A DNA stretch of 64,000 bases from Laburnicola sp. R22_1 (lineage: Eukaryota > Ascomycota > Dothideomycetes > Pleosporales > Didymosphaeriaceae). A model generated the notes under the pieces. The model did no database searches, was not told where the DNA came from, and saw nothing but the letters and a program-made list of their open reading frames with translations. Of this stretch, positions 1 to 10,392 are shown piece by piece. The translations under genes and the position numbers were made by a program. Every line of letters begins with the position of its first letter. The stretch's first letter is position 1. The DNA lies in the NCBI GenBank assembly GCA_014281115.1, contig JACONQ010000001.1:2976001-3040000 (forward strand), given 5' to 3'.

Positions 1-2193
1 GTACACGCTGAACTCGGAAGGGGAGGTGCACACAAAGGACAACATCCTCTTCGCGGGCGCCAACACGGCAGCGCCTCTTCTGGCATGGACCGACAAGGCC
101 AACAAGGTGCTCAAAGTGAACATCATTGGGACCAAAGCCGTGTCAAGTTTCAACACACCGTCGAGTGAGCCAGTGACCTCGATCGTCCTCCATGCGCCCA
201 AGAAGGCCAATTCGCTTCCACACATCCTCGTCGAATATCAGACGGCTACGGGACACTCAGCCGAAGTTTACCATGTAGACCTGAAGAAGAGGGTTGTTTC
301 CAAGGCTTACAGTCTTCCGCAGCTACAAGGCAGGGGCACATTTGCGACTAGCACTTTGGACGCCAACGTGTACTTCACACGTATCACTTCTGAGGAAGTG
401 ACTGTCGTCGCGTCCGTGTCTCACGGTATCCTTGGGCGCTGGCCTGTCCAAGGCTCACCTGCGCTTGCCGGAGCTTACCCCGTCCACGGTGTCTCTGAAG
501 TGGTAGTCAAGGGCAATTCTGCCTCCGCCGTGCGATCCGCCGTACTATTCTGCAATGGGCAGTGGGTTCTTATCCGGAACAGCGAAATAGCATGGGCTCG
601 ACCAGAATTTCTCTCTGGAACTGTTTCGGCCGTTTGGGCGCAGCTTCCGGAAGAAGAGTCTCTCGCTCACCAACTTGAAGAGGAAGGCCATCAAGACCCT
701 ATCAGTGCTTATATTCACCGTGTCCAAAGGCATATGCGCGACCTCGAGCACCTTCCGGCTTGGCTACAGAGTCTTCCCAACAGAATTTTGGGAAGTGTTG
801 CCGGCAAATCGGACGACACCACGATTCAAGATATCCAGCATGATACTTTTGGCTTTCATAAGCTAGTCATTTCCGCAACTCAGAAGGGACGTTTGTCAGC
901 TCTCGATGTAGGCTCGAAAGGCAAGATCGTGTGGAGTATTGACCTTCATCAACTAGCACCGGATACTACCTTTTCGAGCCCTTCATTAAAAGCATTCCGT
1001 GGTTTTGTCGAGGTCAAAGATCCCGGCTTCGTTGGATCTTTGTTCATCAATTCGACAACTGGTGGACCACTCTCCTCGCAAAATGTTCAGACTTGGGCAT
1101 CGTCGAACCTAGACGCAGAAGTTATAATCACCTATGAGCTGTCGGAAGGCGAACTCAAGGGCTTCCTAGGTGTCGATCCCCGTACGCAACCCGTGTGGAC
1201 TTTTGTTCCACCTTCAGGGGAGAAGGTTGTCAGTTACACTGCCCGACCAGCCAAAGACCCTGTAGCTTCGATCGGAAAAGTTCTGGGCGATCGTAGGGTC
1301 CTCTATAAGTACCTGAATCCCAATCTTGTCCTTGTCACTGCTGTTAGCCAAAGCGGACGTCGTGCTTCAGTCTATCTCTTAGATTCCGCCTCGGGACAGT
1401 TGCTCCATACAGCCTCCCACTACGGAGTGGATATTTCCCGACCCATACCTTCCACCTTGTCTGAGAATTGGTTCAGTTACTCCCTAACTCTCGACTCTAG
1501 CTCATCCGCAACGTCGCGCGGTTATCAGCTAGTCGTATCCGAACTCTATGAATCCCCTCTCCCAGATGACAGGGGACCATTGGGCGCGTCGGCTAATTCT
1601 TCGACTGTGCAACCGAAAGGCGAGGCTACAAAGCCCTATGTTCTGTCCCAAAGCTTCCAGATCCCAGAAGAGATCTCACATATGACAGTCACACAGACCC
1701 GACAAGGCATTACCAGCCGCGAGCTTCTCGTTACACTTCCTTCTTCAAATTCAATTGTCGGTATTCCACGTGGCGTCATCGACCCCCGTCGCCCGGTTGG
1801 TCGCGATCCTACAGCTCAGGAACAGTCTGAAGGTCTTGTAAGATACGCACCTATGATCATCTTCGACCCGAAGTGGCATCTTAACCACAGATACGAAGTC
1901 ATGGGCATCAAGGACGTAATCACCAGCGAGAGCGGCCTTGAGAGCACCAGCTTGGTCTTTGCATATGGATTGGACATTTTCGGCACAAGGGTCGCTCCCA
2001 GTTTTGCTTTCGACGTTTTGGGCAAGGGATTCAACAAAATACAAATGCTGCTTACAGTCGCAGCGTTGTTCGTGGGGGTATTATTCGTAGCGCCACTGGT
2101 AAGTTATACTTCAGTCCGATGACATTGACGTTGACTCACTCCATCCAGGTTCGGAGGAAGCAGATCAACTCGCTGTGGACAGTGCCACAGTGA
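1..2193 (+). CDS. EMC1: ER membrane protein complex subunit 1 (3' part)
   Basis: The left edge of the window cuts this gene; the reading frame is open from base 2. Exons are <1-2098 and 2149-2193. The 50-nt intron (GTAAGT...CCAG) falls between the Leu and Val codons of the last membrane segment, and the second exon ends in RRKQINSLWTVPQ-stop. EMC1 is the large lumenal subunit of the EMC, which inserts tail-anchored and multipass proteins into the ER membrane. The visible part is the end of the beta-propeller-like lumenal region, then the conserved C-terminal DUF1620-type block (GRDPTAQEQSEGLVRYAP, about bases 1800-1860; HRYEVMGIKDVIT; AYGLDIFGTRVAPSFAFDVL), then one transmembrane helix (bases about 2040-2150) and a short basic cytosolic tail. 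Family assignment is firm; the N-terminal half is outside the window. Confidence 0.93.
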
Positions 2194-2639
2194 ACAGGAG
2201 GCATAAGCTAGAGCGAGTGTACATAATTCAAACGGGACACCTAAAACGGGGAGCTGCACGAGGAACGCACCGCATCCGATCTACGGATACCCACAGAGTA
2301 GACGATGGCGGAGAGGCTGCGCTGGGAAGCTATACGGGGGATCTACCTGGTAGACTTATAAGGGAATTTTAACTATGGCTGGGCCGGTTTTCGAGTCGCA
2401 TTTGCTCGAATTATCTGTGCCGAAGGAGATATATCACTGTGTGTTGCGATATGGCGATTCTATGAAGTCGCTATTGATGGGGCAGTCTTGGCACATGCTA
2501 CAGATTGCTGGCATTGCATTGACGACTGGGGAAAAGAAAAGGCGGAAAGGCGCGTTGAGCGCATCGAATCAAGGCTCCTCGCTTTGGCGCAGCCGCCACT
2601 AACAGCTCCGCCTCTCCGAACTTCGAGGGACCCCTCCCG
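2194..2639. other. intergenic, no gene seen
   Basis: 3' flank of EMC1. Only short open frames without recognisable motifs occur. The last 8 bases (CCCTCCCG, 2632-2639) are the left target-site duplicate of the adjacent MITE. Confidence 0.6.
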
Positions 2640-3036
2640 GGCGAGACTGCATGGCACGCATCCATCTGCTGCAGCACGCATTCCTAACTATATACAGCTA
2701 GGGCTCAGAGAATAGCTTACTCACCCAAATTTGTATATATAATACATATTTAACAACTTATTTCTAATTACTAAGTAATACGTGCGCTGCCTTTTAGTAG
2801 TGTTGTCGCTATCCTTAATTCAATGCGATCTGCGCACGTATTTTAACACCATCTATTATTATTAGCGGCAGCGATACTATATAATTGTATAGTAAGTATC
2901 TAGTAAATAAGATAGCTAGATAACAATAATATTATTTTACGTGCAAATCCCACCTAGCAAGGCATCTCTAGGATCTAGCTGTATATAGTTAGGAATGCGT
3001 GCTGCAGCAGATGGATGCGTGCCATGCAGCCTCGCC
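2640..3036. mobile_element. MITE copy 1, 62-bp terminal inverted repeats, 8-bp TSD
   Basis: The terminal inverted repeats span 2640-2701 and about 2975-3036. They start GGCGAGRCTGCATGGCACGC and differ at one position in 62. The element is flanked by a perfect 8-bp direct repeat, CCCTCCCG (2632-2639 and 3037-3044), as expected for hAT-type transposition. The roughly 270-bp interior is AT-rich and non-coding. A second member lies at 51351-51779. Being short, non-coding and repeated, it is a non-autonomous MITE; its autonomous partner is not obvious here, because the hAT at 13127 has different ends. Confidence 0.9.
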
Positions 3037-3044
3037 CCCTCCCG

Positions 3045-3510
3045 TGCCCATCCCACGCTATGTTTGGGAAGCGGACTGTCGTTGGTTTTCAGGCGGAACA
3101 GGCTCAAAGCCTTCGCTGCACCGTGTTACTAGGAGGCTTTGCTCGGTCTTTGGCTCGGTTTCCAGAAAGAACCCTCACCGCTCAGTCTCGGGGTCTGCGG
3201 AGCATATTGCGTGTATTCAGTCGACCATGCCGGGGCTTCTGCTGATGAAGAGCGGTGGGCTCAAACCACCGGTGTGTGCATTTTCTTGTGCGTTCGGTGG
3301 CTGCACGTCAGACCAGTGAGACGACCCTTTATCTTGCAGGTTACACAAGGCTGTGATGGGGTGGTCAGCCGTTGGTTGCAAGGGTAATTTACAAATACGG
3401 CGGCGTCTGTACAAAAGAGCGCTTATCTGCTGCCTCTTTGCGAAGCTTTTTCAGCCATGTGAGACTCCATCTTCCCACTTGATGTTCTTTACGCATCCTG
3501 GGTTGCCAGA
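3045..3510. other. upstream region of the receptor gene
   Basis: GC-mixed sequence between the MITE and the ATG at 3511. No conserved ORF is seen. It probably holds the promoter of the downstream gene, which the MITE now borders. Confidence 0.4.
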
Positions 3511-5112
3511 ATGACTGTTCAGCCCACGGGGCCAGGGCTTACGCTCTTGATTGTTATGAGTGTGTGTTTAGCGCTTTCGACTATTGTGGTTGCGTTGAGA
3601 GTGTGCGCGCGGCTTATGATCAGAGCAATCGGGCTAGGTATGCAACATTCTCTGCAAGTAGAGCTTCTAGGCACAGCTAACCTCTAGTAATAGATGATTG
3701 TGAGTTATACCATGTTATATACATTATGCGCGCTACTCACAGCAACGCAGGGCTGATGATTTTGGGTTGGGTCTGCCTAACGTTCGTCTTCATCTGTGAC
3801 TTCATCTTCATCAACCACGGCATCGGCGCCCACGCTGATCGCATATCAGAGGCGGACAAGAAGATCGCAACAAAGGTAAACACAACCTTTTATTACCCAT
3901 GGCCGCGAGCGACCCTCAATTCCGTCCTAGATACTAAGTTTTGCTCCACACACAGTGGTTCCTCTTCGCTGGCATAGGATACACCATCTCCACTGCGCCG
4001 ATCAAAGCCTCCATCTGCGTACTCTTGCTGCGCATCACGGCCAAAATCAGAGTTCTCTACAAATACATCCTGTATGGGAACATCTTTCTGGCGTGCGTCG
4101 GCACACTCGTGCGCGCCGTGGCATACACGACACGGTGCAAGCCGTTCGCTGCGGCGTGGGATCCCTCGGTAGGGACGTGTAGTTCTGCGACGATACTCAC
4201 CAATACGTCGTACTTCTTTGGCGCGACGTGTATCCTGACGGATGGCGTTTGTGCTATTTTTCCCGCCCTCGTGGTTTGGCATATGCGGCTTGAGAGGAGG
4301 ATTAAGTGGTATCTTGGGATTATTCTGGCTTTGGGGTTCCTGTGAGTTGAATTGTTTCTTGTGGTTGCTTGTTCATATTATATCCTGCTATCCTTAGGCA
4401 CTTCATACGGACGCCGCGCTAGTACAGGTTGCTGGGTCGCGGCAGGCCTCACTACCTTTGGTCTAACACACTCACTCTCTCGTTCCAAAAGCGTACTCTA
4501 ACATGGACTGTCAGCGAGCTTGGAGAAAGACATAGAAAGCGATCTGGTCACACATGCTAATACTCACACAGTGCATCAATCGCCACAATCATCCGAATGA
4601 AATACCTAACTCACTACGGGGACCCCAAAGACACCCTCTACAACCTCGTCCCCATTGCCCTCTGGTCCGAAATGGAGTGCTCCCTCGGCATGATAGCCGG
4701 CTCCCTCGCCACCTTACGGCCCCTCCTGCGCTACCTCCCCAGCCCACTGTCCTCTTCCTTCACTGCGAGGTCACGCTCGCACGCTCTGCGCGACATGGGG
4801 CGTAACGGATCCAGCTCGGACCCGAAATCTGCGCCGCATCTCAAAGCGAATTTTAAGAGGAAAACGGACGTGGAGAATATCACGTACATGGGGCATTCGT
4901 TTCATGTTAAAGCGGGGAGGGAGGACGGGAAGGAGGAAGTGGGGGACGATGCAGGGAGTCAGAGGAGGATTTTGGGAGGGGATGGGGGAGGGGATGGGGG
5001 AGGGGATGGGGGAGGGGATGGGCTGGAGATTGTGAAGGAGACGAGGTATGAAGTGACGAGTGAGAGGGATGGACAGGAGAGAGAATGGGGGGATTGGAGG
5101 AGAGATGCTTGA
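3511..5112 (+). CDS. SAT4/PTH11-like rhodopsin-domain membrane protein
   Basis: Exons 3511-3637, 3694-3699, 3751-3875, 3956-4341 and 4572-5112 give 394 residues. The second exon is only 6 nt; it restores the family motif GLDDWLMILGW, and both flanking introns (56 and 51 nt) have proper donors and branch sites (GCTAAC; CTCAC). The family is seven-helix fungal membrane proteins of the rhodopsin/SAT4 domain type, some acting as G-protein-coupled receptors such as PTH11 in surface sensing. Visible family marks are the DDW motif after helix 1, a KASICVLLLRI helix, an extracellular segment with cysteines, and ASIATIIRMKYL opening the last helices. The cytosolic tail ends in four Gly-Gly-Gly-Asp units encoded by a 12-bp tandem repeat. 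The coding strand changes from C-rich to G-rich near 4840. The ligand cannot be inferred. Confidence 0.85.
4974..5021 (+). repeat. 12-bp in-frame minisatellite, about 4 units
   Basis: Unit GGAGGGGATGGG repeated about four times, coding for a GGGD run in the receptor tail. A length change by whole units keeps the frame. Confidence 0.85.
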
Positions 5113-5317
5113 TGGGTGCATTCATCGTATGATTGAGGGTTGTTTTTGAAAGGATAGCTCTAATTAACATCATGACTTTTATGGAACTAGTCTCCAACAC
5201 CATTATGGGTAGCGAGTGATCGGGCGGGCGGGAGGGGATAGATAGATGGAAGGATGGGTTTGTCGTGATGCGCATGTTTGCGGTTGTGGGCGAGTATTAA
5301 AAACATCGTATGGAGGT

Positions 5318-5407
5318 TGTCTGGGCAGCGTTGACAACGTACCGTAGCGAGTACGGCCGTACTTGCGGCCGTACTCGCTACGGTACGTTGTCAACGCTGT
5401 GTCTGGG
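5318..5407. mobile_element. 74-bp perfect palindromic mini-element with 8-bp TSD
   Basis: Two perfectly complementary 34-base arms (5326-5359 and 5366-5399, starting CAGCGTTGACAACGTACC) surround the 6-base spacer TACTTG. The 74-bp palindrome is flanked by identical 8-base direct repeats TGTCTGGG (5318-5325 and 5400-5407). The 8-bp duplication and the CAG start fit a hAT-type non-autonomous element. The absence of any arm mismatch suggests recent insertion. It lies just past the receptor gene, so it could also act as a 3' hairpin in that transcript. Confidence 0.85.
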
Positions 5408-5764
5408 TCTGGAAGGTCTACGAAGATGATAAGTGTATATTGGCGCTGGGGTTTCGCGGTGGGTGCGCTTGATTTAGGTAGGACGATGGATGTTGAAGAG
5501 GGCTTGGTATGGGCTTGGTCCGTATCACGTGGGTATCACGGCAGGTGCTCTCTAAGTGCGCGGATATCTATACTTAGTGAATATTAGTACATTCTGTGTT
5601 TGTAATACATATCCTGTGGCAACTCACTACAAAACGCTGCACTAATGTCTTCGTCCAAGCAACCACGGTAAGAAAGCTTCATCTGATCTGATGCTTCCAA
5701 CAATCCAACTATTCAACATAGTCACAATCAGATTGTGTTGTACTCGTATGTTTGCTAGAGTTTA

Positions 5765-5858
5765 CTAGAGTAGATAAAGTCTGAATGAATGCAATGTGTT
5801 ATCCCGGGATAAACAATACCAAGGCCAACTGTGCTCAAACATTTGTCCTGTAGCTGGA
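5765..5858. repeat. decayed copy of the Tc1/mariner-type MITE family
   Basis: On the reverse strand this resembles the complete 91-bp element at 12268-12358: AGGACAAATGTTTGAGCAC, then GGCCTTGGTATTG, then a TTATCCCGGGATAAC-like core. One end is worn away. Confidence 0.65.
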
Positions 5859-5996
5859 GCAAGCTTTCTGGGTATTTAGATGGCTTTGCCTTGTCTTTGT
5901 ATGGTAGAACATATTTCGACTTTTTGGTCAGTTTCTGTTATACCCCGGATGGAAGACTTGGCTCCCACCAGAGGGATAGCCGGACTGCTCCGACAA

Positions 5997-6060
5997 ACAG
6001 AGGTCTAGGACAGAAGTCTAATTACCGTGTGTTACCCCAGGATACGTAATACAGAGGCCG
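5997..6060. repeat. second decayed copy of the mariner-type MITE
   Basis: Matches the same family (GTCTAGGACAGAAG, then GTGTTACCCCAGGAT, then AATAC-AGGCCGA), in the same orientation as the copy at 5765. The sequence between the two (about 5930-5955) has a weaker similar block, so this promoter-side region has been hit repeatedly. Confidence 0.55.
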
Positions 6061-6574
6061 AATATACGCAAGCCTGTGGGAAGGAGCACCTTTCGCACCT
6101 GGCAGGTGCTTACCCACTCATTGTTTACCCACGCGATTATATAAGCTCGTCTCCATAGTCAGACCTCGCGGCTCTCACATCAGGATCCTCCCTCAATCTT
6201 ACACTCCACTTCTTCAGAACCTGGATCCAGCGGCTGGGTATGTATGACCTTGTTGGAAAGATAAGGCTCGGCTTCTCACGACAGGGTGAGAGAAACTCGA
6301 CATGCACGGACACCTGACCGTTGCCCACGTGCACTGCGAGTCCGTGCACACGGTTATCTTGGAAACACGCCTTTGCAAACGCTCTCCCTCTTATATAAAC
6401 CCTTCGCCCTGCTCTAAATACACTTTCTATACCCACCTCTCCTGCGGATTCCACTGCCATCGTTTCAACAAATCTTCGATCTTCAATCAGCATCATCCTT
6501 CAACGTTCTACGGCGAATACCTCCACCGTCAGAACCGAGTCGTGTGCAACCAGCAATCCGAATCTCCATCAGTC

Positions 6575-8380
6575 ATGATACGTGGTGGTCGTGGTGGTCG
6601 TGGTGGTCGCGGTGGTCGCGGTGGTCGCGGTGGTCACAGTGGTCTTGGTTGGGTAGGAGCTCCGGCCAGAGGTGGACGTGGTGGGGACCCGAATGCTCGA
6701 GTGTCCACATCGGCGGAGGAGACACCCTCGATTGCGGTAATACCCATGGGATCCATTCGACCATTCCGCGAGACGGACTTTGGCAAGCTTCCCGCCGAGC
6801 TCCTATCACATGTCAGCTCTTACCTTCGACGCCATGAACTGGTTTCACTCGCCTGTGTTGCTGAGGACCTTCGAGGTATCGGACAAGGTCGATTGTATGC
6901 TTCTATCGACCTCGACAACCACAATCAGGTATATGATGCCGGATATTCCGACGCCGACAATTCCGACACTGAGGAGTATGAGGACCTATATCTTCCTTCT
7001 CCGGAAGATTCATTAATGCTTCTCTATCGAACACTGTCCAACAATCCAGACTTGGCCGCACAAGTGAGACGCTTGCGACTTACGATACGGCAGGAGGAAA
7101 CCGAGGTCAATGTTCCTGTCTCGAACATCCTGCCATACGCATATCCGATTACTCGACAAGTTAGCATCCTCGTAACGGAGTCGTTGTTAGCTAATTCGTT
7201 GATTTGCGGCATTCTGGCCAACTTACAACATCTCGTTCTCGATGCAGGATTATTCGATCGAGCAAGCCTGGAAGTCTTTGGACGCGATTTAGACCTAGAG
7301 GACGCTGACGGTTCTAAGGTCTTGGAACTCCCGAAAGTGGAAACTTTGGACTTCACCGGCTCGCAGTTTGGATGGAGTTTGGTCAATCTGCCAGCCCTAA
7401 AGAAGCTCTCGTTGAAGAGAGGTTCTCGTCTAGCTCCAGCCAAGCAACAAAACCATGTACCAGACGCTCTACAGAATCTTATCCTGACAAAGCCGAGTGG
7501 AGTCCTCAATCCTGAGTCCGAATCATGCAAAGCTTACGTGAGCTTCGTGGAGCATTTGATATCTCTCAGAAGCGTTACCATTTCCATCTCCGATCGAACT
7601 TCTGGCCAACATTGGGATTTTGAGGCACTGGGTCATCTTTCGAGCCAAGAAATCGTGTATGGCAGTTACCAAACTCTTGCCCGTGCGCTCGAACCTGCTC
7701 ATGCATCACTGGAGAGCCTCAACATCGTACCGGACGATCGAAATGACCACCTTGAGAAGCAGGAATACCTTTACTTTTGTTTCCCAATGCACGACTTCAA
7801 CAACTTCTCCTCCTTGCGGAAGTTGCAAATCCCATACGGGGGTCTTTTGGAGGCAAGCGGCTTGATCCACGTGCAGAATATCACGCCAATCTCTGCTCTA
7901 TTGCCACCCACGCTAGAGAGCCTGACGGTGTTCTATCCGAAGCTCCGAATATACGAATGGCTACGTCCGCTTGCGTTCGGTATAGAGAAGTTACCACGCC
8001 TCCGGGAAATTCGACTGCATTGCTCCAACATACACAACGACAGTTTCGAGCAATTTGCTTTCGTGCATCGACCGAACGTGGTAGAGGAAAGACTGAAGAG
8101 CAACTGTGGCATTCAAGTCACCCTCACGCACCGCAGTCAGGATTGGAGTTATGAATGGGACGACTATGACCTCGAAGCTATGGACATGGTGGCATGGCAT
8201 TCTTCTCTGGTGGGTAATCACGACTCGGTGCGCATTCGTTTGCCTCGGAACAAGGTGGCTGTGCCCAGGACGGGTCCTTGGATAGCGATTGGTGCACATG
8301 CGAGATGGTATGCTCGACTTCGCAAGTGCCTTCGAGAGCGAAGTTGGCGAGAGCCCGTAAAGGATATCAGTCGGGTTTGA
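6575..8380 (+). CDS. F-box protein with N-terminal RGG repeats
   Basis: Single-exon gene of 601 residues. I chose the ATG at 6575 because it directly precedes the RGG repeats; the frame is open upstream but that stretch looks like leader sequence. Residues 3-20 are a run of Arg-Gly-Gly triplets, a nucleic-acid-binding and arginine-methylation type sequence. A second GRGG patch follows near residue 34. An F-box (FGKLPAELLSHVSSYL, then LVSLACVAEDLRGIG) lies at about residues 69-108. The remainder is a long leucine-patterned region (LPKVETLDFTGSQ, LPALKKLSLKRGS, LPRLREIRLHCS), as in fungal F-box/LRR-like proteins. F-box proteins recruit substrates to SCF ubiquitin ligases. The target is unknown, and an RGG tail is uncommon in this class. 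Confidence 0.8.
   Translation: MIRGGRGGRGGRGGRGGRGGHSGLGWVGAPARGGRGGDPNARVSTSAEETPSIAVIPMGSIRPFRETDFGKLPAELLSHVSSYLRRHELVSLACVAEDLRGIGQGRLYASIDLDNHNQVYDAGYSDADNSDTEEYEDLYLPSPEDSLMLLYRTLSNNPDLAAQVRRLRLTIRQEETEVNVPVSNILPYAYPITRQVSILVTESLLANSLICGILANLQHLVLDAGLFDRASLEVFGRDLDLEDADGSKVLELPKVETLDFTGSQFGWSLVNLPALKKLSLKRGSRLAPAKQQNHVPDALQNLILTKPSGVLNPESESCKAYVSFVEHLISLRSVTISISDRTSGQHWDFEALGHLSSQEIVYGSYQTLARALEPAHASLESLNIVPDDRNDHLEKQEYLYFCFPMHDFNNFSSLRKLQIPYGGLLEASGLIHVQNITPISALLPPTLESLTVFYPKLRIYEWLRPLAFGIEKLPRLREIRLHCSNIHNDSFEQFAFVHRPNVVEERLKSNCGIQVTLTHRSQDWSYEWDDYDLEAMDMVAWHSSLVGNHDSVRIRLPRNKVAVPRTGPWIAIGAHARWYARLRKCLRERSWREPVKDISRV
6584..6645 (+). repeat. GGTGGTCGN tandem repeat
   Basis: 9-bp repeat (GGTGGTCGT/GGTGGTCGC) coding for the RGG run of the F-box protein. 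Confidence 0.85.
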
Positions 8381-9436
8381 GCGGCGGTCTCGGCAGTTTG
8401 GGGGTGGTTGATGGATACGTTTCAGAGGCATCAGAGGACAGGCGGATATTGGGCGTAGCACGTGGGGTTTATATACGATGAGATGTTAGCTTGAGTACCT
8501 TAGAATAGGAAGCCTCTGAGTATGAATAATCTTTCTTTTTCGCTCGTTTTGCTGATCCCATGCTTCCTATCGGGCAGCCTCCTTTTGCCTAGTGCTACTC
8601 TCTTGGTATGCTCGGGTCCCACTTCTTTTTTTCTGCTATGACCAGCAGCGTCTTCAATTTATACGGTTGGTACCGGACTAGTACTCAAGCTTTTGTCCAG
8701 TAGCTGTATCTTGTCTTCGTTCTCGCATGCGATTGAGCTCTTCTCTAGTAGTGCGCGATTGTTGCGATTAGAGCGTTAGATTAGCTAAACAAAAGTATGG
8801 GGGGTTTTTTTTTTTTTGCGACTAAGGGGTTTCTAATAAAAATATTACAATAATAGCAGTTATCCCTCCTGCTGTTGTTGACACAGAAAAGCGTTTCAAG
8901 GTGGTGTTGACAAAAAGGGGTTGAAACAAAAGTATACAAGTCATCAGTACAGGGCAGCTTGTAAAGAATGACTGTCGCAAAACTTGGAAGGAGAGCCATG
9001 CGTGAAGAGATGGGTATTACGTCACTGGTAGCGGATAAAATCTGAGCTAGACCGAAAACAGTAAGATTAGCCTCACAACACCTCATTGGACACACTGCAG
9101 TGTCACCACACTGCGACTCTCTCCCGCCTATGTATTCTCTCCTTAAACCAGACACAAGATATATTTCGTGAATAGTTTGCTATCCGTAATTCCAAAATTT
9201 CGACTTTCGCAACAAGCGCCGCAGATAATCCCCATATGCGCCGCCCATAGCGTAGAATGATCATACTCATAGCCTTGATCGCAACCAGGCCCGTGTAAAC
9301 ACCCAGCAACACTTGATATGACGCATCACCCTTCATCTCATCAACAGCATCCACCTAGATAGCATACAGGCATCGAGCTACCTCCCCTCGTGGCGTGAGT
9401 CCACTTGTGGCCCCAGGAAGCGAACGTAGACGGTGA
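8381..9436. other. intergenic, no supported gene
   Basis: 3' flanks of two convergent genes. There is a poly-T run near 8806-8818 and a mariner-like fragment near 8680-8705 (CTCAAGCTTTTGTCC). A minus-strand open frame at 9103-9354 has no recognisable domain and I do not support it as a gene. Confidence 0.5.
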
Positions 9437-10392
9437 CTAACGGTTCATCGCAGGCTCGACGTCGCCCATTTTCTTCGCGTACAGCTTGTGAACCGGGCTG
9501 GCACGTGCTAGTACTAGTCTCGTTGACTCAGCCAGCCAGCTGGATTGATTGACTCACCCATGCTTCTCCTCGTGCATCTCCTTGCCTTGCGCAAGCAACT
9601 CTTCATCATCATCATGATGCAATACGCCTGCCAACATCGCCTCCTTTCGATATGCAAGACGCTGCACCTCAGCTACCTTGAAGAGCTTCATGGGCGTAAA
9701 GCCTTGTCCGTGTGGGTTTGGCACCGAACAGTGGGGCAGGCAGTTGAGTTCCTCTCTCTTGATGCTGTAGACTTTGTCGCTCTCCTTGACATTGATCAGG
9801 TTGTCGCCGCTAGTACGCTGAAACTGCGCGCGCGTCTTGTTCTCAGGAGCATTGATCCAGCTCTTCCAGCCGTGCTTCAACTTGCGCTCGTTCGCCTTTC
9901 CGGATTTGGCGGCGGCGGCTTTGGCTTTCTTCTCCGCTGCCTGTGCCTTCTTATCGATGGCCTTCGTTTCCTTCTCCTCGTCGTCTGAAGCATCCTCTTC
10001 GATCGTACCCAGCCCCGTCTTCTGAGTCCTTGCCTTCTTTGAAGCTCGCAACTGCTTCGTCGGGGCGGTAAGGAGTATGGCATCTTGAGACAAAGTCGGC
10101 TCTGGAGACAAGGACAAGGAACGCTTGCGTTTGGTCACCCCATTCGTCTCTGTTAGCTCTGCATTGGCTACGCCATCGTTCTGCGGGACCGTCGCTCGCT
10201 CGCTCTGCTTGTCCTCAGCCGCCATCGGAGAAGCTGGTTCACCGCCCGCGGGCAGTGCGATACCTTCGGAATCGCCTACAAGGTCATGAGCATCATATTT
10301 TGCAACTCCAGAGTCGCTTTGATGTCTTGCTTACCTGCCTGGCCGCTCTTTCCCAGAACGGGACACTTCTTGGAGACTGGGTGAGACGCCAT
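9437..10392 (-). CDS. small nuclear-type protein with XPA C-terminal-like domain
   Basis: Exons on the minus strand 10335-10392, 9558-10275 and 9437-9497 join to 278 residues. Intron 1 (GTAAGC...TTGTAG, 60 nt) and intron 2 (GTGAGT...GCCAG, 60 nt) both keep frame. The N-terminus holds CPVLGKSGQAG and low-complexity sequence. Residues about 70-145 are rich in Lys, Ala and Glu, with a likely nuclear signal (TKRKRSLSLSPEP). The C-terminal part (YSIKREELNCLPH, PNPHGQGFTPMKLFKV, EVQRLAYRKEAM) resembles the DNA-binding C-terminal fold of XPA/Rad14: a K-x-Y-x-L block, a PNP-H block, MKL-F and the -V--LA-RK helix. The XPA zinc finger is absent, so this is not Rad14 itself. The gene model is good; the function is tentative. 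Confidence 0.65.
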
